Assembly: GCA_014378555.1 (NCBI GenBank)
Contig: JACMNN010000169.1
Coordinates: 1 to 52,396 of the forward strand
Reading direction: 5' to 3'
Length of the DNA stretch: 52,396 nucleotides
Source: Burkholderiales bacterium
GTDB lineage: Bacteria > Pseudomonadota > Gammaproteobacteria > Burkholderiales > Casimicrobiaceae
Positions within the stretch are counted from its first letter, which is position 1. Each line of letters starts with the position of its first letter. The notes under the pieces were generated by a model. That model saw only the letters and a list, made by a program, of their open reading frames with translations. It was not told where the DNA came from and did not search any database. A program made the translations under genes and the position numbers. Below are positions 1-9,266 of this stretch, one piece after another.

Positions 1-1263
1 CCCACGATGATCATCTGCAAAACCGATATCGGACACGGCTCGCCCAACAAACACGGCACCGCCGAGGCGCACGGCACCGCCGTGATGGGCGACGAAATCG
101 CTGCGACGCGCGCCAACCTGGGCTGGACGCTGCCGCCGTTTGAAATGCCGCCTGAGGCGTACGCTGTGCTGGACGCAAAAGTCAACGGTGCGGCGCTGGA
201 AGCCGCATGGAACAGGGCGTTTGCGGGTGCTGACCCTGAACTCAAGCGTCGCCTCGGCAACGAATTGCCGGCAAACTACGCCGATATTTTGAAAGCAGCG
301 ATCGATGCCGCCATCGCGGTCGACAAAGAAGTCGCCACGCGTAAAGCCGCGCAAAACGCGCTTGAATTTTTCGGTCCTGCGCTGCCCGAAATGATTGGCG
401 GTTCCGCCGATTTGACCGGATCGAATCTGACCAATCACAAGCAATCCATTGCCGTCACCTCCGAAGGTGTGGGCAATCACATCGGCTATGGCGTGCGCGA
501 ATTTGGCATGTGCGCGATCGCCAATGGCATGGCACTGCATGGCGGCATCATTCCCTACGTCGGCACCTTTCTGGTGTTTAGCGACTACGCACGCAACGCC
601 ATTCGTATGGCCGCGATCATGAAGCAACGGGTGATCTACATCTTCACCCATGACTCCATCGGCGTTGGCGAAGATGGCCCAACGCATCAGCCGGTAGAGC
701 ATATTGCGTCGCTGCGTTTGATCCCCGGTTTGCAGGTGTGGCGCCCCGCAGATTCGATGGAATCAACGGTCGCCTACGCCAGCGGCATTGAGCGCAAGAA
801 TGGCCCGACCATGCTGTGCTTATCGCGACAAAACACGGCGGTGATCAAGCGCGATGCGTCGCACGAAGCATTGATTCGTCGCGGCGGCTACATCGTGTCG
901 GAAGTGCTGAAGCCAGCGCTGGTGCTGATCGCAACCGGCTCGGAAGTAGGCTTGGCACTTGCCGCACAGAAAGCGCTCGCGGCGGACGGCATCGAAGCGC
1001 GCGTGGTGTCCATGCCCTGCACCCAGTTGTTCGATCAGCAGACCATTGACTACAAACTCGCTGTGTTGCCGCCCGATTTGCCGAAAATAGCCATTGAAGC
1101 AGGTGTGACCGATGGCTGGTGGAAATACATTCACGGCGGACAAACGCCGGGTGCGGCGATCGGCATCGACACGTTCGGTGAATCAGCCCCTGCGCCGGTG
1201 CTGATGAAGCATTTTGGTTTGACAGTGGAGAACGTGGTGGCGAAAGCCAAGACACTGCTCTAG
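1..1263 (+). CDS. tkt: Transketolase, 3' part (5' end lies outside the window)
   Basis: Frame open from base 1; translation contains KTDIGHGSPNKHGTAEAHG, MIGGSADLTGSNLT, HDSIGVGEDGPTHQPVEH, typical of transketolase. Confidence 0.96.
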   Translation, partial: PTMIICKTDIGHGSPNKHGTAEAHGTAVMGDEIAATRANLGWTLPPFEMPPEAYAVLDAKVNGAALEAAWNRAFAGADPELKRRLGNELPANYADILKAAIDAAIAVDKEVATRKAAQNALEFFGPALPEMIGGSADLTGSNLTNHKQSIAVTSEGVGNHIGYGVREFGMCAIANGMALHGGIIPYVGTFLVFSDYARNAIRMAAIMKQRVIYIFTHDSIGVGEDGPTHQPVEHIASLRLIPGLQVWRPADSMESTVAYASGIERKNGPTMLCLSRQNTAVIKRDASHEALIRRGGYIVSEVLKPALVLIATGSEVGLALAAQKALAADGIEARVVSMPCTQLFDQQTIDYKLAVLPPDLPKIAIEAGVTDGWWKYIHGGQTPGAAIGIDTFGESAPAPVLMKHFGLTVENVVAKAKTLL

Positions 1264-1402
1264 TGGTCCCCTCTCCCTGGGGGAGAGGGTGCCCGACAGG
1301 GCGGGTGAGGGTGGCAGCGCCCAAGCCAAAATATTGAATGACGAGGTGTGCGCGCACCCTCACCCCAACCCCAACCCTTTCCCCCGTGGAGAGGGGGCAA
1401 AC
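1264..1402. repeat. REP-like palindromic intergenic element
   Basis: cccctctccctgggggagagggtgcccgacagggcgggtgagggtg ... caccctcaccccaaccccaaccctttcccccgtggagaggggg; the two arms are near reverse complements across the tkt-gap spacer. Confidence 0.7.
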
Positions 1403-1419
1403 AAAGAGAAGAAAGACAC

Positions 1420-2427
1420 ATGGCAATCAAAGTAGGCATCAACGGTTACGGTCGCATCGGTCGCAACATTCTTCGCGCGTTGTACGAATCGGGTCGCACC
1501 GATATCGAAATCGTGGCCATCAACGATCTCGGGGACAGCGAGACCAACGCGCATCTGACGCGCTACGACACCACTCACGGTAAGTTTGGCAAAACCGTCG
1601 CCGTTGAAGGCGATCATCTGGTGATCGAGGGCGATCGCATCAAGGTGTTCGCGGTGCGCAATCCGGCAGACATTGCATGGGGCGCGCACGGCGTTGATGT
1701 CGTGCTCGAATGCACCGGCCTGTTCACCAGCAAAGCTAAGGCTGGCGGTCATCTTCTCGGTGGCGCCAAGAAAGTCATTATTTCCGCACCCGGTGACAAA
1801 GACGTTGATGCGACGGTCGTTTACGGCGTCAACCACAGCGTGCTTAAAGCGAGCCACACCGTGATCAGCAACGCCAGCTGCACCACCAACTGCTTGGCTC
1901 CAATGGCTAAAGTGCTGCACGAAAACGTGGGCATTGTGAATGGCTTAATGAACACCATTCACAGCTACACCAACGATCAGGTGTTGACCGACGTCTTCCA
2001 CACCGATCTGCGTCGCGCCCGCGCCGCCGCGCACAATATGATTCCGACCAAAACCGGCGCTGCCGCAGCGGTGGGCTTGGTATTGCCGGAATTGAACGGC
2101 AAGCTCGATGGCTTCTCGATTCGCGTGCCCACCATCAACGTGTCTTTCGTCGACCTGTCGTTCGTCGCCGCGCGCGACACCACGGTTGATGAGATCAATG
2201 CGATCATGAAAGCCGCCAGCGTCGGCGCGCTGAAGAATGTGCTCGCGTACAGCGACGGCCCGTTGGTCTCCAGCGACTTCAACCACGATCCGCATTCGTC
2301 TATTTTTGATGCGACTTGCACCAAGGTGTCGGGCCGTCTGGTGAAAGTGTGCTCGTGGTACGACAACGAATGGGGCTTCAGCAATCGTATGTTGGACACG
2401 ACGGTTGCGTTGATGGCGGCCAAGTAA
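1420..2427 (+). CDS. gap: Glyceraldehyde-3-phosphate dehydrogenase, type I
   Basis: [23 protein letters not shown]...[12 protein letters not shown]...[17 protein letters not shown] at 1420 preferred over the longer ORF start at 1348, which lies in the repeat. Confidence 0.98.
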   Translation: MAIKVGINGYGRIGRNILRALYESGRTDIEIVAINDLGDSETNAHLTRYDTTHGKFGKTVAVEGDHLVIEGDRIKVFAVRNPADIAWGAHGVDVVLECTGLFTSKAKAGGHLLGGAKKVIISAPGDKDVDATVVYGVNHSVLKASHTVISNASCTTNCLAPMAKVLHENVGIVNGLMNTIHSYTNDQVLTDVFHTDLRRARAAAHNMIPTKTGAAAAVGLVLPELNGKLDGFSIRVPTINVSFVDLSFVAARDTTVDEINAIMKAASVGALKNVLAYSDGPLVSSDFNHDPHSSIFDATCTKVSGRLVKVCSWYDNEWGFSNRMLDTTVALMAAK

Positions 2428-3006
2428 TTGCTGACGTTAGCTCACACCCTCTGGCCCGCGCAATCGAGCAGCGCGCGCACCGCACGCAACGTGCTGCTGG
2501 CGCTGGTCGGCACGCTCGCGCTGACTGTGTCTGCGAAGACGCAAATTCCGTTCTGGCCGATACCGATGACGATGCAGACCTTCGTGGTGCTGGTCATCGG
2601 CATGGCGTACGGTTCGCGACTCGGCGCGGCTACCGTCGCGCTTTACTTGTTGCAGGGTGCGCTCGGTTTGCCGGTGTTTGCCGGCACCCCCGAGAAGGGC
2701 GTTGGACTTGCCTACATGATGGGGCCGACCGGCGGCTACCTGCTTGGCTTCTTGGTGGCCGCGTGGGTTTGCGGTTGGCTTGCAGAGCGTGGCTTTGACC
2801 GGTCGCCGTTAAAGTCCCTGATCGCCATGAGCGTCGGTCACGGGTTGATCTTCGTTGTTGGTGTGGCGTGGCTGGCAACGTTGATGGGTGTCGAGAAAGC
2901 GTTCATGGTGGGCGTCGCGCCGTTTTGGGCTGCGACGCTTGTTAAGACGTTGCTTGGCGTGGCGACCCTGCCTCTCGCTTGGAAGTGGCTTGGCAAACTC
3001 AAGTAG
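2428..3006 (+). CDS. bioY: Biotin transporter BioY (ECF S component)
   Basis: TTG start directly after the gap stop; AKTQIPFWPIPMTMQTFVVLVIGMAYGSRLGA...GPTGGYLLGFLVAA is a BioY signature. Confidence 0.92.
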   Translation: MLTLAHTLWPAQSSSARTARNVLLALVGTLALTVSAKTQIPFWPIPMTMQTFVVLVIGMAYGSRLGAATVALYLLQGALGLPVFAGTPEKGVGLAYMMGPTGGYLLGFLVAAWVCGWLAERGFDRSPLKSLIAMSVGHGLIFVVGVAWLATLMGVEKAFMVGVAPFWAATLVKTLLGVATLPLAWKWLGKLK

Positions 3007-3020
3007 ATTTTGATTCACTC

Positions 3021-3042
3021 AGCGCACTTCGGTGCGCTTTTT
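3021..3042 (+). terminator. Rho-independent terminator after bioY
   Basis: AGCGCAC-TTCG-GTGCGCT followed by TTTT; perfect 7-bp stem with TTCG tetraloop. Confidence 0.85.
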
Positions 3043-3052
3043 ATTGGCCATC

Positions 3053-4234
3053 ATGAAATTTATCTCCCTCACCGACCTCGATCTGAAAAACAAGCGCGTC
3101 TTCATCCGAGCCGATCTCAACGTGCCGCAGGATGATGCCGGCAACATCACCGACGACACGCGCATCCGTTCGTCGCTGCCAGGCATTGCGTTTGCTTTGC
3201 AAGCAGGCGCGGCGGTGATGGTGACATCCCATCTGGGGCGGCCCACTGAAGGCGTGTTGAATGCTGAAGATTCGCTGGCACCCATTGCGGTGCGTTTGGC
3301 GGAACTGCTCGGCCAGCCGGTGCGGCTGATTGCCAATTGGGTTGATGGCGGTTTCAGCGTCGCCCCCGGCGAGGTAGTGCTCCTGGAAAACTGCCGTTGC
3401 AATAAGGGCGAGAAGAAAAACGACGAGACGCTGGCCCGAAAGATGGCCGAACTGTGTGATGTGTACGCCAACGACGCCTTCGGCACGGCGCATCGCGCTG
3501 AGGCGACCACTGAGGGCATCGCGCGCTTCGCCAAAACGGCCTGTGCGGGCCCGTTAATGGCGGGCGAACTCACGGCCCTTGCTGCCGCACTGAACGCACC
3601 CAAGCGGCCATTGGTGGCGATTGTGGCGGGCTCTAAGGTGTCAACCAAGCTGACCATCCTCGCCTCCCTCGCCGACAGGGTCGATCAGTTGATCGTTGGC
3701 GGCGGGATCGCCAACACGTTCCTGCTTGCGCAAGGGCACGCCATCGGCAAATCACTGGCCGAAGCTGATCTGGTAGCGGACGCTAAAAGCATCATGGACA
3801 AGATGGCCGCGCGCGGTGCCAGCGTGCCGTTGCCGACCGATGTGGTCTGCGCCAAAGCGTTCTCTGCGACCGCCACGGCAACCACGCAATCAATCAACTT
3901 TGTTGCTGCCGACGACCTAATCCTAGACATCGGCCCGGACAGTAGCGCAGCCCTTGCCGCCATCATTGCCAACGCAGGAACCATCGTGTGGAACGGCCCG
4001 GTTGGCGTGTTCGAATTTGATCAGTTTGCAGGCGGCACCAAGGCTATCGCAGCGGCAATCGCCGCGTCCCCGGCGTTCTCCATCGCAGGCGGCGGCGACA
4101 CCATCGCTGCGATCAATAAATTTGGCATTGCCGACCAGGTGAGCTACATCTCAACGGCGGGCGGCGCGTTCCTTGAATTTCTTGAGGGCAAAACATTGCC
4201 AGCGGTCGCGGCGCTTGAGGCGCGTTTTCTTTGA
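3053..4234 (+). CDS. pgk: Phosphoglycerate kinase
   Basis: [28 protein letters not shown]...[10 protein letters not shown]...[13 protein letters not shown]...[14 protein letters not shown]. Confidence 0.97.
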   Translation: MKFISLTDLDLKNKRVFIRADLNVPQDDAGNITDDTRIRSSLPGIAFALQAGAAVMVTSHLGRPTEGVLNAEDSLAPIAVRLAELLGQPVRLIANWVDGGFSVAPGEVVLLENCRCNKGEKKNDETLARKMAELCDVYANDAFGTAHRAEATTEGIARFAKTACAGPLMAGELTALAAALNAPKRPLVAIVAGSKVSTKLTILASLADRVDQLIVGGGIANTFLLAQGHAIGKSLAEADLVADAKSIMDKMAARGASVPLPTDVVCAKAFSATATATTQSINFVAADDLILDIGPDSSAALAAIIANAGTIVWNGPVGVFEFDQFAGGTKAIAAAIAASPAFSIAGGGDTIAAINKFGIADQVSYISTAGGAFLEFLEGKTLPAVAALEARFL

Positions 4235-6198
4235 GCCTGAACGTTGCAAATACGCTTTGGCAAGCCGCCCAGATAGCAGAGGTGGCAGGCGACACTCGCA
4301 GCGCGCAGTTGCATTGCATTGAGGCACTCAAGGTCATTCCAGATCATCCGCAGGCAAACCTACGGATGGCCAAATATGCGCGGGCGTTGAAGAATTCTGC
4401 CAAAGCGGTCATGCATCTCGAGCGTGCATTTGGGGGCGCTTCTCGGTATGACATCAGCGATCTGCTGCCGGTCATTTACGTCGAACGCTCAGAGCTCGCA
4501 GGCGAGCAAGGTCTTCACGATTATGCGTTGAGCGTCGCCCGCGCCGGTTTGGCGAGGTGCGGGGAAATCCCCGCTCTCATTCGCACGGAAGTTGCGGCGT
4601 TACGTGCGCTGGGGAAGCTAAACGAATATGCACTGCGCCTGAATCGTCTCGCCGCGTTAGAACCTAATAATGTGGAAGTTTTGTTGCAGTTGGCTTGGGC
4701 GCTGCTGGAAACGCCTAGTGCAGCGCAAGCCGCAAAACCGTTTTACGCCGCGCTCTCGACTGGGCTTGTGGATGATGATGCGACGCTAGCTTTAGCGATG
4801 CTGGAACGAAAAGCAAAGAACTGGACAGCGGCTGAGTCACTGCTAGATGGTGCTTTGTGTCGAAAACCCACGCATCTAGGTTTGCTCGGTGAGCGCTGGT
4901 ACACACTCAAGGAGCAGTGCCGATGGCATGATGCTCACGCGGCGGAACAGGCCCTGTGTTCTGTAATTGCTGCCGGGTCGACTGACGTGAATTTGCCGCC
5001 GTTCGCACTACTACTCAGTGAATTACCGCAGCGGCAATTGAAAGAGTACACGCGCCGCTACGGTGCCCAGTTTTCCTCCGATATGCGAGTAGTGCAACGA
5101 ACCGTACCAGCGAAGAAAGCTCGTTTGCGAGTGGGTTATTTGTCCGCTGATTTTCACCAGCACGCCACGAGCATGCTGATCGCGGGATTATTCGAAGCGC
5201 ATGACCGTGATCGTATTGAATGTTTTGTGTACAGCTACGGACCGCGCACGTCCGACGCATATCGAGAGCGTTTGAAATTGGCGAATTTTGCTTGGCGCGA
5301 CCTCAACGACCTGTCCGATGACGAAGCAGCACACGTCGTACGTACCGACGAAATTGACATACTGGTTGATCTAAAAGGGCTCACTAATGCGGCTCGCGTC
5401 GGAATTGTCACGCGCAAACCCGCCCCGGTGATCATCCACTACCTGGGATACCCCGGCACGGTGGGAATACCTGGGATTGACTACATCGTTGCAGATGCAA
5501 TCGTGGTGCCGCCGGAACATGAACAACTGTATCTGGAGCGAGTGCTGCGTCTACCTGAGTGTTACCAAGCGAACGACGCTTGGCGCGCCCACCCCGCACC
5601 CTCTCCACGCTTGCAACTGGGTCTTGCCGAGGATGCTTTGATTCTGTGCAATTTCAATGCTTCAACCAAATGGAATCGCAATTTCATGCAGATTTGGTTA
5701 GCCTCGCTGCAACTCAATTCGCGCGCTGTATTGTGGATGCTTGACAGTAACGCATCCGCGCGGGAAGCAATCAACGCCATGGCTTTAGAGCTTGGAGTGA
5801 TGTCGCAAATTTTATGGGCTCCACATGCCGATATCGAGAGCCATCTAGGCAGACTCGCGTCCGCCAACCTCGCACTTGATCAGCTTCCATATTCATCCCA
5901 CACAACTGGTGCCGATGCATTATGGATGGGCGTACCGCTGCTTACATGCATCGGCGATGCGTTTCAGGGGCGCGTGGGCGCAAGCTTGGCCAACGCTGCC
6001 AATCTGCAAAATTTCGTAACCCACTCTATAGCGGAATATGAAACGCGATTGCGACAACTCATCGTTGATCCGACCGAGATTTTCGCTGCGCAGTTAATGC
6101 TTCGTGAGAAGCGCACGGCGCTCCCGCTCTTCGATACTGCAAGCTTCGCGGCGAACTGGGAAACGCTCTTGCTATCGGTTCACGAAGCGCAAAGCTAG
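4231..6198 (+). CDS. TPR-containing GT41/O-GlcNAc transferase-like glycosyltransferase
   Basis: C-terminal OGT/SPINDLY-like region: [111 protein letters not shown] start overlaps the pgk stop. Confidence 0.88.
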   Translation: MSLNVANTLWQAAQIAEVAGDTRSAQLHCIEALKVIPDHPQANLRMAKYARALKNSAKAVMHLERAFGGASRYDISDLLPVIYVERSELAGEQGLHDYALSVARAGLARCGEIPALIRTEVAALRALGKLNEYALRLNRLAALEPNNVEVLLQLAWALLETPSAAQAAKPFYAALSTGLVDDDATLALAMLERKAKNWTAAESLLDGALCRKPTHLGLLGERWYTLKEQCRWHDAHAAEQALCSVIAAGSTDVNLPPFALLLSELPQRQLKEYTRRYGAQFSSDMRVVQRTVPAKKARLRVGYLSADFHQHATSMLIAGLFEAHDRDRIECFVYSYGPRTSDAYRERLKLANFAWRDLNDLSDDEAAHVVRTDEIDILVDLKGLTNAARVGIVTRKPAPVIIHYLGYPGTVGIPGIDYIVADAIVVPPEHEQLYLERVLRLPECYQANDAWRAHPAPSPRLQLGLAEDALILCNFNASTKWNRNFMQIWLASLQLNSRAVLWMLDSNASAREAINAMALELGVMSQILWAPHADIESHLGRLASANLALDQLPYSSHTTGADALWMGVPLLTCIGDAFQGRVGASLANAANLQNFVTHSIAEYETRLRQLIVDPTEIFAAQLMLREKRTALPLFDTASFAANWETLLLSVHEAQS

Positions 6199-6734
6199 GC
6201 CTCGCGGCTAGCTGTAAATCGACATGCATCTGGGATGCACGTCTATCAAAGGCAAGGCCGTATTTTGCATCGCGATGTTTCGCCCGACAACATTTTGATG
6301 CCACCGTCTGGCGCGACATCCGACCAAGCGAATCCGTTGCGCAAACAGCGTCCTCTGCGCCGTCGCCCTCAGCATCGATAGCACCCGAATCGCAAGGCAC
6401 TACGCAGGTCACCAGGGATGAGCGTACCGCAGCGCTGCCTTCTGGATCTAGACCTAACACGCCACTCGACAGGTCAAGTCTGAGCGTGCCGTTAGGCGAT
6501 CCCAGTACAGCGTGCGCACCTTCCGCCTCAATCAAAGCACCTTCTGCGTCGCCATCGCAAGAGGACTCGGTGCAGCGAACGTTGCCGTCAACCAAGTTAC
6601 AAAATGGCCTTAAAGGTCGGCGCGCGATTCCTTGCGTGATGCATTTCTTGACCCTCAATCCGTCCACTCTAAAGACCCAACTCGACGCTAAGCTTTGCCA
6701 CATTCTCAACAACGCTCAGTACACTGATGGGTGA
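6199..6734 (+). pseudogene. Decayed Ser/Thr protein kinase fragment (catalytic loop plus Pro/Ser-rich linker)
   Basis: Frame 1 encodes MHVYQRQGRILHRDVSPDNILMPPSG (6235 on), matching the kinase HRDxxPxN catalytic loop; no DFG segment follows; frame 0 continues as APSPSASIAPESQGTTQ... a P/S/T-rich stretch to 6734. Confidence 0.55.
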
Positions 6735-6903
6735 GTAAACGGCTAGCCCTTCAGTTCGATTTTTTATGAGTCAATGCGTCTCAGCCAAAAGCTGATGGTT
6801 CGAATTCACGATTTCGCCCCAAAATCATTAATCATCACAACAACCGCGTCGAACCGTCAAGATTTGGCACAATCGCGGATTAAGTTTCCTGGTGTTGCAC
6901 ACG

Positions 6904-8583
6904 ATGTTTCCCTACGACCGATTCGCCAAGTTTGAAGAACTGACAACGCTGCTGCGCAAAGCAGTCGATGCGCACCCGAATCTGGCGCGCATGGCCTCGA
7001 TCGGAAACAGCCATGAGGGTCGCCCTATTTGGGCCATTACGCTGACCAATTACGGCACCGGAGAACCGCTGACCAAGCCCGCGTACTACGTTGACGCCAA
7101 CATCCATGCCACCGAACTTTCCGGCTCTGTGGCGGCGCTGAAACTGATCGACACGGTACTCTCGAACTACGGCAAACGCGACGACATCACTCGGTTGCTA
7201 GACACCCGCACGCTGTACGTGATTCCGCGTGTGAACCCCGACGGTGCGGAATGGGCGATGGCCGACAAGCCAAAATACATTCGCTCGTCGACGCGTCCTT
7301 ATCCGTACAACGAGGACGCTATTGAGGGTCTAGAGGCAGAAGACATCGACGGCGACGGTCGCATTTTGATGATGCGCATTGCCGACGTCAATGGCCCGTG
7401 GAAAAAGCACCACACCGAGCAACGCCTGATGGTGCGCCGCGACCCAGTGGAAGTCGGTGGTGACTATTTCCGCATCGTTTCCGAAGGTCGCGTTAAAGGC
7501 TATGACGGCTTTAATTTGCCCGTAGCCCGCCCCAAAACTGGTCTCGATCTGAATCGCAATTTTCCTGAAGAATGGCGAGCCGAAGGCCAGCAACTGGGTG
7601 CCGGTGATTTCCCTGCTAGTGAGCCGGAAGTACGCGCTTGCGTGGAGTTCATCAACAGCCATCGCAACATTTGCGGCGGGCTCTTTTTCCACACCTGGAG
7701 CGGCGTGCTGCTGCGACCATTCGGCACCAAAGCCGACGACGAAATGGCGCCCGAGGATTTGTGGGTGTTCCAGACGCAGGGGAAAAAGGGCGAAGAGCTC
7801 ACCGGTTACCCGGCAATCAGCGTCTTTCACGAATTCAAATATCACCCGAAAGAAGTGATCACTGGCACGCAGGATTGGCTCTACACAGAGCTGGGCTCGT
7901 ACTGCTGGGTGGTTGAGATCTGGTGCCCGATGCGCGAAGCCGGGATCACCGGCTATAAGTACATCGACTGGTTCCGCGAACATCCGGTAGAAGATGACCT
8001 AAAGCTACTCAAATGGACCGATGAGACGCACCAAGGTAAGGGCTACGTCGACTGGTATTCCTACGACCATCCCGAGTTGGGCAAGGTTGAACTTGGCGGC
8101 TGGAATCGTTTCTACACCTTCAGCAATCCACCTCCACATCTGATGGAAAAGGAAGTTGAAAAGTTTCCGGACTGGATCATTTTCCAAGCGCTGATGTCGC
8201 CGAAACTGGAGCTGCATTCAACCCAAGTCACGAGCCTTGGCGGCGATTTGTGGCGTATCGACTTTGGCGTGCACAACACCGGGCATCTGCCCACCGACGT
8301 GAGCAAACTTACGCGCGCCAAAAAGCATGTGCGTGGCGTGGTGGCAGAGATCACGCTGCCCGAAGGCGCGACGCTGGTCGAGGGCAAACAGCGGGTCGAG
8401 GGCACGCAGCTCGAAGGCCGCAACAACAATCACACGCTGGTGAGTTTCTTCCCCGGCGCCAACGCCACGCAGGATCGGCAACGCTTTGCCTGGATTGTGC
8501 GTGCCAAAGCAGGCGCTAGCATTACGTTGGCAGCTAAGCACGACCGCGCGGGCAGCGTCAGCCAAACCATTACTTTGAACTAG
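6904..8583 (+). CDS. M14-family zinc carboxypeptidase
   Basis: YYVDANIHATELSGS (HxxE zinc motif), PRVNPDGAEW, GLDLNRNFPEEW, FFHTWSGVLLRPFG. Confidence 0.88.
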   Translation: MFPYDRFAKFEELTTLLRKAVDAHPNLARMASIGNSHEGRPIWAITLTNYGTGEPLTKPAYYVDANIHATELSGSVAALKLIDTVLSNYGKRDDITRLLDTRTLYVIPRVNPDGAEWAMADKPKYIRSSTRPYPYNEDAIEGLEAEDIDGDGRILMMRIADVNGPWKKHHTEQRLMVRRDPVEVGGDYFRIVSEGRVKGYDGFNLPVARPKTGLDLNRNFPEEWRAEGQQLGAGDFPASEPEVRACVEFINSHRNICGGLFFHTWSGVLLRPFGTKADDEMAPEDLWVFQTQGKKGEELTGYPAISVFHEFKYHPKEVITGTQDWLYTELGSYCWVVEIWCPMREAGITGYKYIDWFREHPVEDDLKLLKWTDETHQGKGYVDWYSYDHPELGKVELGGWNRFYTFSNPPPHLMEKEVEKFPDWIIFQALMSPKLELHSTQVTSLGGDLWRIDFGVHNTGHLPTDVSKLTRAKKHVRGVVAEITLPEGATLVEGKQRVEGTQLEGRNNNHTLVSFFPGANATQDRQRFAWIVRAKAGASITLAAKHDRAGSVSQTITLN

Positions 8584-8596
8584 AGAGCGAGACACT

Positions 8597-9169
8597 ATGT
8601 CAGCAGGCGGATTTCACGTACACGGCCCCCACGACCACGAGTTGGAGCACGCAGGGGCTCACGGCGACACGCATGCCGGCGGCATCGCGGTCATCACGGC
8701 CATCATCGCCACCGTCGGCGCAATATTTGCCTATCAAGGCGGCGCGACACAAGCTAACGCGGGCCTCTACAAAAACGATGCGGCGATCAAAAAAACCGAG
8801 GCATCGAATCAGTGGAATTATTACCAGGCTAAAAGCAGCAAGCAAAATCTCTCCGAATTAGCCCTCGAACTCGCGCCTGAAACCAAAAAAGTTTTCTACA
8901 CCGAAGAGATCGCGCGGTACAAAAAGGAAAAGGGCGATATCAAAAAAGACGCCGAAAAGCTGGAAGCCGAGTCAACCGCATGGGACAAGAAGAGCGGCGA
9001 GGAAATGCATCAGCATCATCGCTGGGCTCAGGCAACCACCGCGCTGCAGATCGCCATTGCTATGGCCGCAATTGCGCTGTTGACCAAAAAACGGTGGGTT
9101 GAGTACGTCATGTATGGTGTGGCCGCGCTAGGTGTGTTTGTGGGGGTGTTGGCGGTGCTTCATGTCTGA
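8597..9169 (+). CDS. DUF4337-type membrane protein with His-rich N-terminus
   Basis: HVHGPHDHELEHAGAHGDTHAGGIAVITAIIATVGAIFAYQGG...NYYQAKSSKQN; two C-terminal hydrophobic segments. Confidence 0.75.
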   Translation: MSAGGFHVHGPHDHELEHAGAHGDTHAGGIAVITAIIATVGAIFAYQGGATQANAGLYKNDAAIKKTEASNQWNYYQAKSSKQNLSELALELAPETKKVFYTEEIARYKKEKGDIKKDAEKLEAESTAWDKKSGEEMHQHHRWAQATTALQIAIAMAAIALLTKKRWVEYVMYGVAALGVFVGVLAVLHV

Positions 9170-9266
9170 CACGTTTCGCAGTTCGCGTTTCGAGTCGGCG
9201 GCAGTCAGAAACTGCCTTCTTAATTTCGTTCCGAAGCATCCGTTTGCGTTTTGAAGGCAGGTTGTT

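Noticed and set aside
845-1426. 193-aa minus-strand ORF across the tkt 3' end and the repeat
   Set aside because: Antisense to tkt and running through a palindromic repeat; Arg/Pro/Ser-rich artefact.
3019-3657. 212-aa minus-strand ORF opposite pgk
   Set aside because: Entirely antisense to a confident pgk; no domain motifs.
6059-6712. 217-aa minus-strand ORF overlapping the GT41-like 3' end and the kinase relic
   Set aside because: Plus-strand reading shows a kinase catalytic loop; the minus ORF has no motif and overlaps a confident gene end.
6780-6835. ggttcgaattcacg resembling a tRNA T-arm
   Set aside because: The arm stem does not pair and no D-arm, anticodon arm or acceptor stem could be built around it.
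7330-7983. 217-aa minus-strand ORF opposite the M14 carboxypeptidase
   Set aside because: Shadow ORF of a confident coding gene.
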